A stretch of 64,000 nt of DNA from Marisa cornuarietis (taxonomy: Eukaryota > Mollusca > Gastropoda > Architaenioglossa > Ampullariidae), in assembly GCA_004794655.1 (NCBI GenBank), contig SMMW01000575.1:7512501-7576500 (forward strand), read 5' to 3'. Made by a program: the position numbers and the translations under genes. Below, in pieces: positions 50,606 to 63,653 of the stretch; position 1 is the stretch's first letter; every line of letters starts with the position of its first letter. A model generated the notes under the pieces. The model worked only from the letters and a program-made list of their open reading frames with translations. It was not told the DNA's origin and searched no databases.

Positions 50606-51185
50606 ATGAAGCAATAAGGATTTACTGCACCAGATACCAAGATTTTTTATACTCTCTAGAATTTTATCTATATTAATACTTAGCACCTTTTTTAAAGTTC
50701 CCCAGACCTCTACTCATAGTTAACTCCTCTCATCCCTAAATTCAACCTCTTTCAGCTAGTTTTGTAAACAGATTCAAATACAAATGTTTAAATTAAAACA
50801 GGCAATTACATTTAACATTATTTTCATCTGTTAATCAGAAACTAACTGCTAATAAATGAATTTTAACAATGCCAAAAGTGATTTTTTTTAAGATATGAGC
50901 ATTTTTATCTGTCTCTCATATGTTGCCCACGACTTGTTCTTGTTCTTAACCCTCTTGGTTCAAGATAAAAATGAACATTACAATGACCGGCTTATAACTG
51001 AAGACTGCGAAGACGACAGTGGTGAAGTTTGTTTTTTTATTATTGCTGCTCTGAGATAAACATTAGACCAAGAAACCTATACATTTTTGGAAAAGAGAAA
51101 AGTTAAACTTTGCAATAAAAAGTAATGAAAATGGCCTTGCCCGTGCTACCCGGCAAAGCCACGATCATGGCCTTTCAAACCAAGA

Positions 51186-51264
51186 GAGTTAAGTGCTAAG
51201 ACCATGCTCCTAAGGAGTGTGAGTACATGCTATACATATGTTATTATTATTATTATTATTATAT
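51186..51264 (+). repeat. solo 3' tail of LINE family 2
   Basis: 'agtgctaagaccatgctcc' and 'gtgtgagtacatgctata' followed by (TTA)n parallel the end of the 45-kb LINE ('gcgctaagagcatgctctc', 'gtgtgaatatgcgctata'). Confidence 0.75.
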
Positions 51265-52201
51265 CAATCAGTATAAGATTAAAATCAGCATGTTATCAGT
51301 CAGCAAGCCATACCTATACTGTTTTTTTTTCAATTTTAACCAGGTTTGAAAACATGAAAAAAAACTCATTTTTTATCATAAAGTTGCTTAAGTACATACA
51401 TACATGAATTAACCATTCACACAAATTAATTGTATGTCACCAGTAATGTCAATGATTCTAAAGCTGATCTTTGTTGTAGTAAACTTCCTGACACAGTGAT
51501 ATCTAGTACATTTTCTATCTACACTTACTATGAGCAAATAATTCACATTTAACACATTTAACATGCCATGGTGGTACATAGGTGGATGGGTATGATCTCT
51601 CTTAAGCCCTGTTCACAGGTTCCAAGACGGTCAAATTCTTGGCAAGTTCACAGTTACGTGTTCTGTGGAGTGTCCATGCACAACAGCCTACCATAAACTG
51701 AATTTTAAGTCTTTCACCACCATATAATTCAATTTTTAAAAAAGCAGACCTACTGACATAGGTATGCAATGATGCCTTAATTAATATAATGAAGATAAGC
51801 CACTCAAATATGACATTCATAATATGGATGAATATCTATTCTGTTTGCAAGAGATATGATCTTGAATGTTGCATTTTTCACCTGCTTGTTGGAAAGTGGT
51901 CAAGACGTAATTTCATGCATCACAACAGCATGGCCTTAAAGCTCCTGCACTGGCTATAGTCTTCTTTGGTGGCATCAGAAGTTAGAAATGAGGACAATCA
52001 ATATGCCTTCCCCTCAGAAAATTAAATTATAAAAAAGTCACAGTACATCCTGGGGATGACAGGGCTATATCCATGAATCTATGACATTAAGCTCAATTTT
52101 CTTTTTGACTCGAGTTAGCCTTTCAGTTAATAATACTATGTAAGCACTGCATTATACAGTAAAGACAGGAAATTAACTACATTTTAAAACTATTCAGCTG
52201 C

Positions 52202-55200
52202 CTAGTATTTTACTTTCTGTGCTTCGTCTTCTCTTGCAACCTTCCATTTCACAGGCTTGCCCCGATGTACCTTTTGGATGTGCTTCTTCACCTTGCAACT
52301 GGAAGAAAGAATTCAGAATATCATGAATAAAGATTTTTAAAACACAATATATTTCTTTTCATTTTTAGCCTTTCCTCATTCCTGCAAGAAGCAGTTTAGG
52401 GCTCACCTAAGGGTCATCTGCATCAGCACTGCTAAACAATGTATAGAACACTAATAAATGTGTGCATGGTATATGCTCTCCCTAGTTCTTTTCCCATCTT
52501 GTAAACAGCATGCAGAATGCAGTTTGTGATTCCACTGTTAACATTTAAGATATAAACTTTAAGGACAGACATTCTCACTGTTCATTGTCAGAAAGGATGA
52601 TATGAACAAAAAGCTTCTAATGCGTGATGCAAAAAGTTTAAAGAGACAGTGATAGCATTCACATCTGAACTCTGCATTTGGAGCTCCTTCATTAGCTTAC
52701 AACAACCAAATTATCTGCTGCTATTCACTTGCGTATGAACTAAAGTTATAATTTTGATATCATTACATCATTATGATGGTTACCAATATGCTTATGCTCC
52801 TTGCTCACTCATTGGCTCTATCATGGTACTGTCATATTACAATGGCATCATGATTTTGACTGCTAAATGACAGGGTACTTTAATAACATTAGGCTGAGCA
52901 GACCCTTGTATGCATGCATACACATGCACACACAATCTCTCTCTCCCCCATTCACATACAAAACTCCACAGCCCCCCTGTCAGAAAAGATCTGCAACATG
53001 TAAAAACTACCCACCATGGGTAAGACCGATAGTTGCAATAAAAGCACTGAATAGTCGTCTTCATGTGTTTATAAAGGTGTGCTTTCATGGTATCATTGAT
53101 TCTTTGATCCCCCAATGCACCCTCCACATGGAAATCACAGCGCAGGCATCGCTTTGTCTTCCTGCTGCCATTAATCTCCACCACACAAAGATTGCGAAGT
53201 CTTATGCCTGTCACATTTTCACCCACTCTCTTCTTGGAAGTACTTTGTTGCTGATAGTCCTCAGTGGATAAATCAAAAGTCCCAGGTAAGTCTTCTGACA
53301 AACACAGCTGTGATGCATTCACATTCTTAGCCTCAATAGGAACTTGGGGTGTAGGTGTTTTTCTTTTGCCCAGTGAATAGTTCCTTTTAGCACTGGATGC
53401 AGAATCAGTCTCTTTCTGTTGAGTGTGGATCTTAAGAGTTCCCTGCAGAAATCTGGTGTGTCTATGACTATTCATATGATTACGAAGGGCACTCCTGCAA
53501 CAGACGCCAAACCAGACCAAACATTTATTATATTAAATTTTCTGTTCATTTTACATGTTCCATTTCTCCATTAATTCATATACAGCATACAAAACTATAT
53601 AAACTATATAACTGATAAAATTTGCACTTGTTTCAGGCAATTATTCTCCCTATCAAATCTTTTATTAATGGGCGAAAATAGGAATTTATAGCATTTATTA
53701 TGACAGATTACTCTTTCATTCATAAATGGAAAACCAAACAAACAAAACAATAAAACAAAGAAGTTAACTGAATTTGAAACCACTGTTATATACAAGAACA
53801 GAAATGAAAAAATTCATCACAGTTCTCTTCGACTGTTGGTATGAAGGACCGCCTCTAGAGCATTGTAAATGTACTAATACTCGATTGTATGTTTAATGTG
53901 TGACTTACATAGGATAGAAATGACGTCCACAGATATCACATGGGTAGATCTGAGGCATGTGTTTGTACACATGTTTTCCCATCCTCTTGTAAATCTCTAT
54001 AAATCTGGCCGACTTGGTGTCGAACATAAGATTGCAAGCAAGGCACTGCACCACCCTCTCATTGCCATTTTGAAACACAGTGAAGTAGTCTCTTGGTCGA
54101 GCGCTGCTGCTCGAAAGACTGCATCCCTGCTTTTGGTCCTGTGATGACTCTGCTGATGTTCTCTTCTGAATGTTGACCTGATCATTCTCTTCTATGCTAT
54201 TTGTTCTTGGTATGGTCATGCCTTTTCCTAATATACTACCAGATCCTGAACTGCCAGACTTGTTCTTGGATGCAGCCTTCTTGTTGTTGCCAACTTTTGA
54301 CAGTTTGAGTGCCCTTTCAACCAGCTCTGCAACTCTTTGCTCTTTGTATTCATTTATGGTCACATCCACCAGGTCTGGCTTGCCAGGGTGCTCTTGGGCA
54401 ATATGTGCTTTGATCCTTTCCTCAGAACTTGACTCTATACCTGGGCAGTAATGACAAGAGTATGGCTTGTAGCCCAGATGACCCCTAATCTCAGTCTTCA
54501 CTGCAGCAAGCTTCTTTCGTCCACTTCTACAATATGGGCACATCAGATATATTTCTGTTTCATCTGAGGCACGACCTGCTTTTTTTGACTGTACCACTTT
54601 TGAAATATCAGCATGAGTAGATGATGCCGTCTTTGAAGAAAAGGTCTTGCAATGTTTGTTATTTGCAAAGTGCTTTCTCTGCAAACGCTTCTCATCATAT
54701 GGCTCAGAGACAGGTACACAACATTGCTGTATTTGTAAACGACACCTTCTTTCTTTTACTTCATCAATTATTTGTTTGAATGCTGCATCCACACTGTGTT
54801 CTGCATGAAGAGAAGATATGTGATTAAGGATCGTATTCTTTGAGAAAGTCTCATAGGCACAATATCCACACTTAAATGTTTTATAATGTAAATGAAAGCA
54901 GAGATGATAATAGAAGGACTCTTCCGTTTTTCTAATTGTCACACAGTATGGACATCGATATTCCATTTCGGTTTCTGATTCTGTAGGTGGAAGTGCTCTT
55001 TCATCATCATCTTCTGTCGAGTGTAATGCAGCTTGACTATCTGGTTCTGAAGGCAGAGCAGTTATTTTAACTTCTCTCCATGCATCAATTCCACGTGTCC
55101 TGCAAGAGGAATGTTCTAAGCTCTTCTCTCTTTCTGGCTTAGTTTTTGCTCGGCATGGCTCAGATGTGACCTGATTTCCTGTCACACTTCTTGGTTCTGA

Positions 55201-57348
55201 CTTCGATGCAGACACTGAATGAGATCTTTTGGACGTCAGTATCTCCCTGGTTATGGTCTGAGGGCTAGCACCCTTAACCTCTACATTAGATCTACTGATG
55301 TCCTTAACATCAATGGTTCCAGCAGGATTTTTCTGTTTCTTGTCTCCTGGAAATTCAAGCCACTTCCTGACATTCATCTCTTGATACAACGAATCTCTCA
55401 TGTTATAATGGTTGACTGTCAGATGTTTGTACAAAGAGGCCTGGTTGACAGGACAAAACTTGCAGATAGGGCATTGCAACACTTCTGCATGGTTCAAATA
55501 TACATGCATATAAGCACCCCATTTAGAACGTCCTGTGCAACAGCCACAGAGTTTGCAGTGGATTGGTTTGCCTTTGTAAACTCTAAGCGATTTCTGAGAT
55601 ACAGAAGAAATTGGTGAATTCATGGTTTCTCCTTTCATCTCCTCCAGACTCTTGTGTGAGGTTTTTAAATATTTCCCTGATGTGGGAGGACTATTAGCTG
55701 CATAAATTTTTCTCTTGTGACTAGAAGCTGTTTGCTTTTGCACAAACTCCTCCTCAACATGCTGACTCAGCAAACTCTCTGACAAAACAGAAAACTTTGA
55801 TTTTGGTCGAAGTCTAAGTGTTGTACACCTGTGAGTGCTGCTCACATTAGGATCCATGCTGATAAAGTTGCATGTAGTACAGGCAAATCCTGAAAAGCTT
55901 TCTGGATGAGCACTGCAAAGATGATGAATGTAAGTTTCTTCTTTGAAGAAGACGTCTTTGCAAAATTCACATTTCACTTCCACTAGGTCTGACAAGCAGC
56001 CCTGCCAGACTCTGGGGCTCAGTGTCCCATGTTTTGATTTTTCAGAGCAGGACTCTCTCAGCTCTAAGCTATGCCTCTGCAGATTACTGAAGTTGTCTTG
56101 CATGTTAGTATCGGTCTGCACAGTCAAAGGCTGGATAATTCCTATTTTCTTCTCTTGGCACAGGTCTGTATCTTTAAAGTGTTCTGATTTTTTGTCAAGA
56201 GTGGCAACAGAAAAGGTGTTTTCTTCATGTGGCTTGGACTCTGGGACTGTATCGGGTGACTGGTTTAGCATCTCCATTCTTGAAATTTCTAAAGCCATAT
56301 TTGTTCCTGATATTACCCGATGGTCCAGCCAATTTTGCCAACCTGTCTGATACCTCTCCTGACATAGCAAAACCTTGTACACACTGACCATTCGACAACA
56401 ACCTGGGTGTGAGACGCTAATGTGTGTAACTATACGCTTTCTATCAACATCTGTGGCTGAGCAATGAGGACACTGCACAATCTGCAAAAGGTTTTCCTTA
56501 ATATGAGTCAAAATGTTCTTCAAAGAATCAAACTGCTGTCCACACTGACAGCAGTTAAAGAAAGAATTTAAACCATGGATAATCAAGTGGCCTAGCAGCT
56601 CCTCAGGAGTGGAAGCTGAAAAGCTACAAGTGTTATCTGGACATATCAGTCGCATATACTTCAGCTTTAAATGCTGGTCAAGATGCTGAAGAAGGTTATC
56701 ACATGAAGTTTCAACACGTCCACAATGCACACACTGAAACACACCTGGATCCTTATGTGCCTCCTGCAGGTGCACTTCAAACTGAGCTGGAACGAGGGTG
56801 TTATAGCTACACATTCCTCCTTCAAAACCACAACGATAAAAACCCTCTGCTGACAGCTGGTGAAGAGGTTTGATGTCAATTCCCCGAAAGAAGCCGCCAG
56901 TCTCTGCCTGAAGAGAAAATGTCTCCAGGACTTTAAATCCAAAAGTATGCTCTACATCAGCGTGTTCTGCTGCAGACGGCTCAGTTTCAGCAGCATAAAA
57001 TGCATCTCGATTCAATTCAAAATCACTTGTTTCTTCCGAGGATATAAATGTTGGCAAGACCCTGACATCCTCTGGGATATTAAGAAAGTTGTTCTCTTCT
57101 GAAATGCCTGTGAACTTCGGCAAATCAAGCTCTGGTAGCTGATTCCCAAGGAAAGAATTAGTAAAATCCCTCCTAATATCCCAGTTGACCTCACAAGCAC
57201 TTTGATCATCTCCAGAAATGAAAGCCTGCAGACTAACTCCCACAGTCTCAGCATCTGTTTGATAACTGTTTGTGTTATGTTCACTTTTGATACTTGTTAT
57301 GTTCTGATCAGTCTGGTCAAAATGAAGATCATCCACACTGGAATCCAT
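52202..57348 (-). CDS. large multi-C2H2 zinc-finger protein, 3 coding exons, 1338 aa
   Basis: Coding exons are 57348-53909 (1146 codons plus 2 nt), 53494-53015 and 52298-52202, total 4017 nt with the stop at 52204-52202. The first ~165 residues are acidic and finger-free. Degenerate C2H2 fingers follow: about five at 170-315, others near 450, 590-650, 790-850 and 930-1000, and a terminal group. Several come as pairs in which a CPYC or CLRC finger with a long C-to-H spacer is followed by a compact C-x-Y-C finger (CPYC then CGYC; CPYC then CHYC; CLRC then CFYC). Two fingers are completed only by splicing. CDICGRHFYPM joins SALRNHMNSH across intron 1. CFYCNYRSYP joins CCKVKKHIQKVH across intron 2, which identifies the donor at 53014. 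A nuclear DNA-binding or chromatin role is likely. The finger style recalls ZNF462-type proteins, but I do not assign orthology. Confidence 0.9.
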
Positions 57349-57461
57349 TTTTAGTGTCTGGCAGCATGCAAGTGTATCTCTAATGTGTTTTTCCTAAATC
57401 AAGGCTGCTGCACCCTTGGGGTTTTGAAGCATCAGTAAAACAATTTGTTCAGTAGGTGTAT
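57349..57461 (-). other. 5' UTR part of the zinc-finger gene's first coding exon
   Basis: A pyrimidine-rich acceptor (TTTATTTGTTACAG on the minus strand) ends at 57462, 113 nt upstream of the ATG at 57348. The intervening sequence has stops in frame with the ATG, so it would be untranslated. This implies at least one non-coding exon further upstream, which I could not place. Confidence 0.45.
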
Positions 57462-57591
57462 CTGTAACAAATAAAACACAAAGTTATTCTGTTATGTTTG
57501 TAATAAAGCTCCCAGCCATCCCCTCAGTTTTCACTGCTAAGGTCCTATCTAATAATCATCAGATCAACACAACCACCTAGTATAAAGGTTT

Positions 57592-57831
57592 CCCCTGACC
57601 TCAGGTCATTTGACGAGTGAGGTGTTAGACCTCACTTTTCCTGGGGCCAGCTGTTTATGAGGGCGGTGCCAATCTCCTCTCCCTCACTGCCTTACTTTCC
57701 CCAACACTCTATGGAGTCAAGTACCTATCTCCACCAGCTGGATCAACTGGACGAAGTTTGCTGTACTATATAGGTATCAAACCGAAGCACCTCTTGGTTC
57801 AGATGCCAGTGCTCTAACCACTTGACCATAA
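57592..57831 (-). repeat. tRNA-derived SINE, copy 3
   Basis: Same structure as copies 1 and 2: a tRNA-like head (minus GGTCAAGTGGTTAGAGC) at the high-coordinate end, and a body with 'gagtgaggtgttaga', 'ggggccagct' and 'ggcggtgccaatctcctctcc' as read on plus. It lies 131 bp upstream of the acceptor of the zinc-finger gene's coding exon. Confidence 0.83.
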
Positions 57832-60594
57832 TAAGCCTTGCTTCATGTACCTATTGCATAATCATAAGATCAACACAGCATTCCTAGTATACCTACTGCA
57901 TAAATCTAACCTCTTTGGTGTCAACTAAGGTTGTATGATGACTATAGTTCATGGCCAGAGCCGATATACTATTACTATTATTAACAGTTTGTTTATCATA
58001 AGTCCCTAAATCACAATATTCAAAGGCACTTTTAAAAAGTCAGCTCTATAATATCTGATTAATATAAATCTGTAATAGTGGACATGGACTCTTAATACAA
58101 ATTACTAATTACTCAACAACTCTAATTATCAAATAGCCTAATAGAAAGTTTCCTTTTCTCAGTTTGATTGTTAACAGAAGAATAATAGAGTTTATAGTTC
58201 GGCACAAGGTCATTTTTTTAGTCTCTTTATATATTTATACACATATATAGGATTGAGATATAAAATACTAATCTAGTCCACTGTCAGGCTTTTCCACTGT
58301 GGTCTGCTAGACACTGCAAGGTTGGGTATAAAAGAGTGGATCCTTCGATAGTGCAACTGATTAATCTCAGTTCATTTATCACAAAAAACTTTAAGATCAC
58401 AAGACTATGTAGAACTTGTTTTAGCTGAAGCCACTTAATCTAGAGTCAAACACAGGAGCAAAAATTCTTATTCAGCATGGTTCCCTAAAAAAAAATGCTT
58501 TGGCACTGTTTAGTTAAAGCTGCAAATACAAAATGTATATAATGTACAGGCCAAAACATATCTGCATGCAAACATACACTGACTACAACACATCAACAGC
58601 CACAAAAATAAAATTATTATACCATGAACTTTGATGTAATGTAAAGCAGTAAACAGTCAAAGCTGTTGCATTAGTACATGTGCTGTTTACTGTAAATGAC
58701 ATGTTTTGCTTTCATTTACATCTAACAGGGGCACATAAATTTCACAAACTGTTACATCTGCCATGTATGTAAATAGAGAAATCAGTATAACGCAATACAA
58801 AAATCACATTCACTATCATTGTTACAATAATACAATTTCACTATCATTATCACAATTTTTAATAAACTCATTACTAATTTTCAAGAATCTGGAAGGCAAA
58901 CAATACAGGCTACAAACAGACCAAAATTTAAAAGGATAAAATATTTTGATGTGAAAATTTTGCAACTTCTGCAATGTCAACTACTTTTTTTTCTCATAAT
59001 CATTTTCTCTCGCCATCAATTTATTTTCAGACTATCATAGTAATTTATTTATTTAACATCACCTTGTAATGTTATCCTATTCTGTTTTTTTAAGCTTAAT
59101 GGTAGGTAAAATGCTGCTGTTAAGTATGTCACAACATTGACTCTGAGTGTTATGATAGATACATTACTAAGGAAATATTTACTAGAAGCATGAAAGGTTC
59201 GGATATAAGAGACTGTGTATCACTGTATGTGTATATTGATGAAGAGAGTAACAATTTTAGTTCCCAGTTATAAGAGTAGAAGCAACTATTTTTAGTTTAT
59301 ATATCTACTAAAAAGTCTATAAATGTAAAGTCAACATTTAATTCTAGGTTGTTTCTAACCAAATTATAACAGCGTCTGAAGTGAATTGACAAAGAAGTCG
59401 GAAATTGTTGCCTACCATTCTGTGAGTGTGTGTGGCTCATGATCGGAGTGCAACATTTATGCTAAATGATGATCATTAGTGAACCCTGATCTTATTAGAG
59501 GTGTTATTAAGAAGTTGATCAGCCTCCCTTCATTTCCAGCGCTTAACTAAGACTTTAATTATAGTCAAGGTCTTTTGCAAACGTAATTCCAATAATGAAA
59601 TAGAAGGCGGTTAAAACTATAGATAATGAGATGCATTTCCACATTTGCCTATAAATGCATACACTGTAAAAATACATTTGTACAATGTGATGATTTTGAA
59701 ATAATTCAGATTTCGGTTTATAACACCATACGATAAAAGTATATGATACAACTATAAACTAGATCAGCATCGTGTGCTGTGCTATATTTACGAGACGTTC
59801 CAAGCTTCTCGAGACTATTTCCATTTCACTTGTTCACATGAAAATATAAACGATAAGAAAAGGACGGTACATCAGCAACCTAGCAAAAACATGAAGCATC
59901 CATACCAGACTTCCTTCAGCGTGATGACATTCGTCAACATCATAGTAAAATCCAGCATGCTGGTGTTTCAGATCAATAAATTAGGGCTTCCCCTAATCCC
60001 TCTCGTCCACAAACCTAGAGCATGCGCGAGGAAACGATGGGGGAGACATCGGGGCTCAAGCAAGCCTCAAAAGTACATGAACTATATATGGACTAAATCT
60101 CTTTGGCTTATATATAAATATTATCATTCATCTTTTTTTTTTTTAGTCTTGTCAAAAAGAGAAATCTATAGATGTAATCTGGAAATCTCGCAGCCGCACT
60201 GAATTTGTGTTATTGTTTTATAGACATGGCGCGAACTGGTTATGCATTCGGAATGTCAAGTCAAAGACGTATTATTATGTCCGTGGACAAAGATCAGTCG
60301 CATCGGTGATTGTATGTTCATGGGCTTTATTGTTATAAAATAAGAGATGTCGCAAGAAGACACATTCTCGGAGCATACTTGGTCGCACAGTATTCTTACA
60401 CCGGTTACTTCGACCCAAAACCCTGTCGACCCAGCCATATCGATCTCGACCCAATTATTAATCGTCAGTGGTTAGATCGACCCCTAACAAGACCAAATCA
60501 ACCCTTGTAAAACCATTTCGATTCTGAAAAGCGTCCTTTATTCACCTGTGTAACTGTAAGATGTGTAGTTTGGTCTTCTCTGGTTTTCAATTAC
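57832..60594. other. upstream flank or 5' intron of the zinc-finger gene
   Basis: AT-rich, no coding exon recognised. A non-coding first exon of the zinc-finger gene may lie here. Open frames near 59.8-60.2 kb have no recognisable content. Degenerate CGACCC repeats occur at about 60409-60500 on the plus strand (within the next interval's edge). Confidence 0.3.
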
Positions 60595-60800
60595 CTGAAG
60601 CCTGCTTGCTCCAGCAGGACAATGCTCTCTGCTTCCAGGTACCACTGTAGACGCTGGGTGCTAATGTGCTCCATGGTCTTGCGTACTCAGTTCATCAGGC
60701 TGATCGGATGTTAGCTATAAGGACTCTCGCCTTGTTCCTGCCTTTTGAAGATGACTGCTATAGCTTCATCTCGAAAACCAGTCTCCAAGTATAAGAAAAG
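60595..60800 (-). mobile_element. LINE reverse-transcriptase relic
   Basis: The minus strand reads KTGFRDEAIAVIFKRQEQGE, then a broken HPISLMN, then RKTMEHISTQRLQWYLEAES and LLEQAGFR. This matches the RT block of jockey-type elements (IPI-K...YRPISL...K-ME...RL-WYLE...PEQ-GFR). Stops break it. The last part mimics a clean coding exon ending in a donor. Confidence 0.75.
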
Positions 60801-63653
60801 CGAACAACAACGAAGTCGAACTGACCCATGCCTAAAAGGTAAATCGATCGCCGACGACAAAAGAAGCTATCAGGTCAAACGTTCCCAGCAGGTCACGACA
60901 ATATCCCTACCATCTCTGCAGTCTCTAAGCGTCTAACTTTATAGAAAACACAACTCAACTTGCGGGACATACATTTCTGGAAAAGGTCAGAGATTCTTTT
61001 ATTGCAAAGAAGCCACACATTGCATTGTTACATGTACTACTAACCTGCCTCGATCGTAGTTCCGAATTGCATGTTAGAGATCATATCACTTCTAGTGCCA
61101 AAAACACTTCTTTAGGCTCCAGGTCATCATTTGTCCAGATCATTTTAGACATTACGCAAGAGGATTGCAGTCCCATTAGTTTGATGTCACCGTAAAACTT
61201 AAATAGGCAAAGGCCGTCTACGATGCGACACCTATATACCCACGTTTGACTGATTTTAACTTTTCAGTGTGTTATGAAAACTGAGATCCATGAAGATATT
61301 TTTTCTTTGTAAGAAGTGAAATAAACAAATTACTAGTTTTAGTTTAAATAAGAATAGGTTTTAGGTCCCTCCCACTGCCTTGTACCAGAAAGAAAAAGAG
61401 GAAAGTCAAACGTTTGCCTGCAAATTTATCATATTCACTGTTTTAATGTTTTTGTTATGTATTCAGCTCTACACTTGTTAGCGAGCACTGTTACTTTCCT
61501 AGCAGATTAATAAAGCTGCATCAATTTTAATATGAAGAGTACAAACATTTATCTCTGCTTGGATGAAACCCCGAGAATGACAGTGTGCGTAGGCCCATAT
61601 CAGATCAAGTAGGAAAATCACTGGCAGTAAACTCAAATGCAGGTCTGAACTCTCAGTGTGGTGTCAGTTTCCATAATTTAAAAAAAAAATCCCCCCCCCC
61701 AAGCGTTGACTTTGATCTTTTTCTGTAATATATGTAACTCCTATTATTAATATATGGTGCTTCAACTGGTATATATCTATGGATGTAGGAATGAGTGGAA
61801 TGTTTTGTGGCTCAGTTGTTGCAATGATTCAAAAGCTGAATTGTCACAAATGTTTTTATTCCATATGAGTGCGCACTCTACAAATGTACAGTTCATTCCT
61901 TTGGAAATTATGTAAAAAATGCAGGACAATGTATTGCAGCTTTAATATCTTTATTAAGAGTTCTAATTGTGCTGATGTAAATGTGCAGTGAAAATAAATA
62001 ACAACTGAATGCAATAAGTAGTTCTGGCAATCCTTTTTGAAATTGCAAAAAGATAAGGCAATCTCAGGTTGAGTTCTTAAAGATTTTGTTTTCCCAAAAT
62101 TACATACATATTACAAATATTATTGGGACATACGAATCATACATTTGTAAACATTCTCTTTTTGTAGTCACTTGTCTTTAAAGATATTCTTGAGTGTTTC
62201 CTGCGATGGAAACAGATCCACTGTTCTTAAAAGTTCATTACTGCCCAAGTCTTTCATAGAAAGCAATTCATCTGCACTATCCAATAGGTAACATACACTC
62301 AAGGGTCATTCTTTCAGAGAATGTCACAGTGATGCTTATGGTATATATAGTTGTTACAATGACTGCTGACACGATTCCTGATAAAAGAGTTGTCCCAATA
62401 GACCAGGAGATAGTAATGATGCCACCATAATCGTTTATGTCACAGATACATTTTGTAGACCATACTCAGGTGTCAAGACTCCACTTGTACAAACAGCAAA
62501 GGTGTACCAAATCACAAATGCACACATACAAACAGAAAAAAATGCTGAATCTTAATCTAATAAAGAGAAAATATCCAATTTCCCTTAGAAAAGTATTCTT
62601 TATATTTACATATTTTCTTATGACAAATGCTTTAGTAAAAGTGCTACTGGTTCATTCAAAAAGATTTAAAATGATAAATATGGGGGTTTTTTTGCACGAA
62701 GCTGAGAACTGCTGTAGCAAAGAGATTCATGATGGTACACTTGGTGCATGATACAGGTTGTAAACAAAAAGCATCACTGAGCACAAAATGGGCATGGATT
62801 GCAACAATGGTTAAAGGCATTATAGAATCTATAATAATGGATGTTAAATGATGATTCATTTGAATAAAAAATATGTACTGATATCTCTACAACATAAAAA
62901 TAATATGACATGGCAACATTATTCACTGATTAATGATAAATGATTAAGTAAGTAGATGACAATTCTGGGGATTTAGTGCATGATTGGGAAGATTAGGCAG
63001 TTGTCCATCACTTTAGTTTATCTCTTTGGCATTAACCGCAAGCATTATTTAAGCTTACATTTTTATGAAAAAATAATCAACTTGAGCATTACTCAAGGTT
63101 ACTCAGCATTAAACTCAAGTACAATGTGGGGTAGTGTTCCGTCACCATCTAGTGATGTTGGGGGGTGCGGGGTTGGCATTTTTTCTGCAGCGTTAACAGT
63201 TACACAAATAACCTTGGCAGATCTTTCCAAAAGAAGATCTTCGTGGGTTCCATGGACTGATATTTTTGGATGAAATTTTTTTGAACAAAATCTTCAACTC
63301 AAATATTCTAAAATTATTGTCTGCTACCTCTAACAAAGGACGTAAAACACTAGCACTCTGCCTTGGTTAGTTTACTCTTTCTGTTGGCAGGAATCACCAC
63401 AGCCTGGTGGCTAGTGTGGTCGACTTCAAAGCAGAATGTTGCTTGTGTAGACCTTTCTAGGCCTGGAAGTGGAAAACGGGGGCTGGTCAATTTGACCATT
63501 AGTCAATTCAATGATCAGTCAATTCGACCATGACCACACAGTTGATTTAACTGCTACCTATAGCTGAGTATAGCTGGTTTAACCAAGTCATCATCTTTGT
63601 GATAATTAATGGCCACAAAATAAGTGAATTTTGATGCACTCGCCTTTTTCATC
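60801..63653. other. mostly unrecognised; weak minus-strand exon candidates
   Basis: AT-rich. Two minus-strand open segments (62297-62168 and about 63286-63099) have protein-like composition but weak or no splice signals; they are described under findings. No domain is recognised. Confidence 0.3.

Larger units (their letters stand above)
48584..52201. other. AT-rich flank downstream of the zinc-finger gene
   Basis: Apart from the duplications and tails listed separately, no coding exon is recognisable. Part may be the 3' UTR of the zinc-finger gene (stop at 52204-52202); no polyadenylation site could be fixed. Confidence 0.35.

Noticed and set aside
60595..60674. Apparent first coding exon starting MEHISTQRLQWYL with a clean donor
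   Set aside because: The sequence and its upstream context match a LINE reverse-transcriptase block; joining it to the zinc-finger exon gives an immediate stop.
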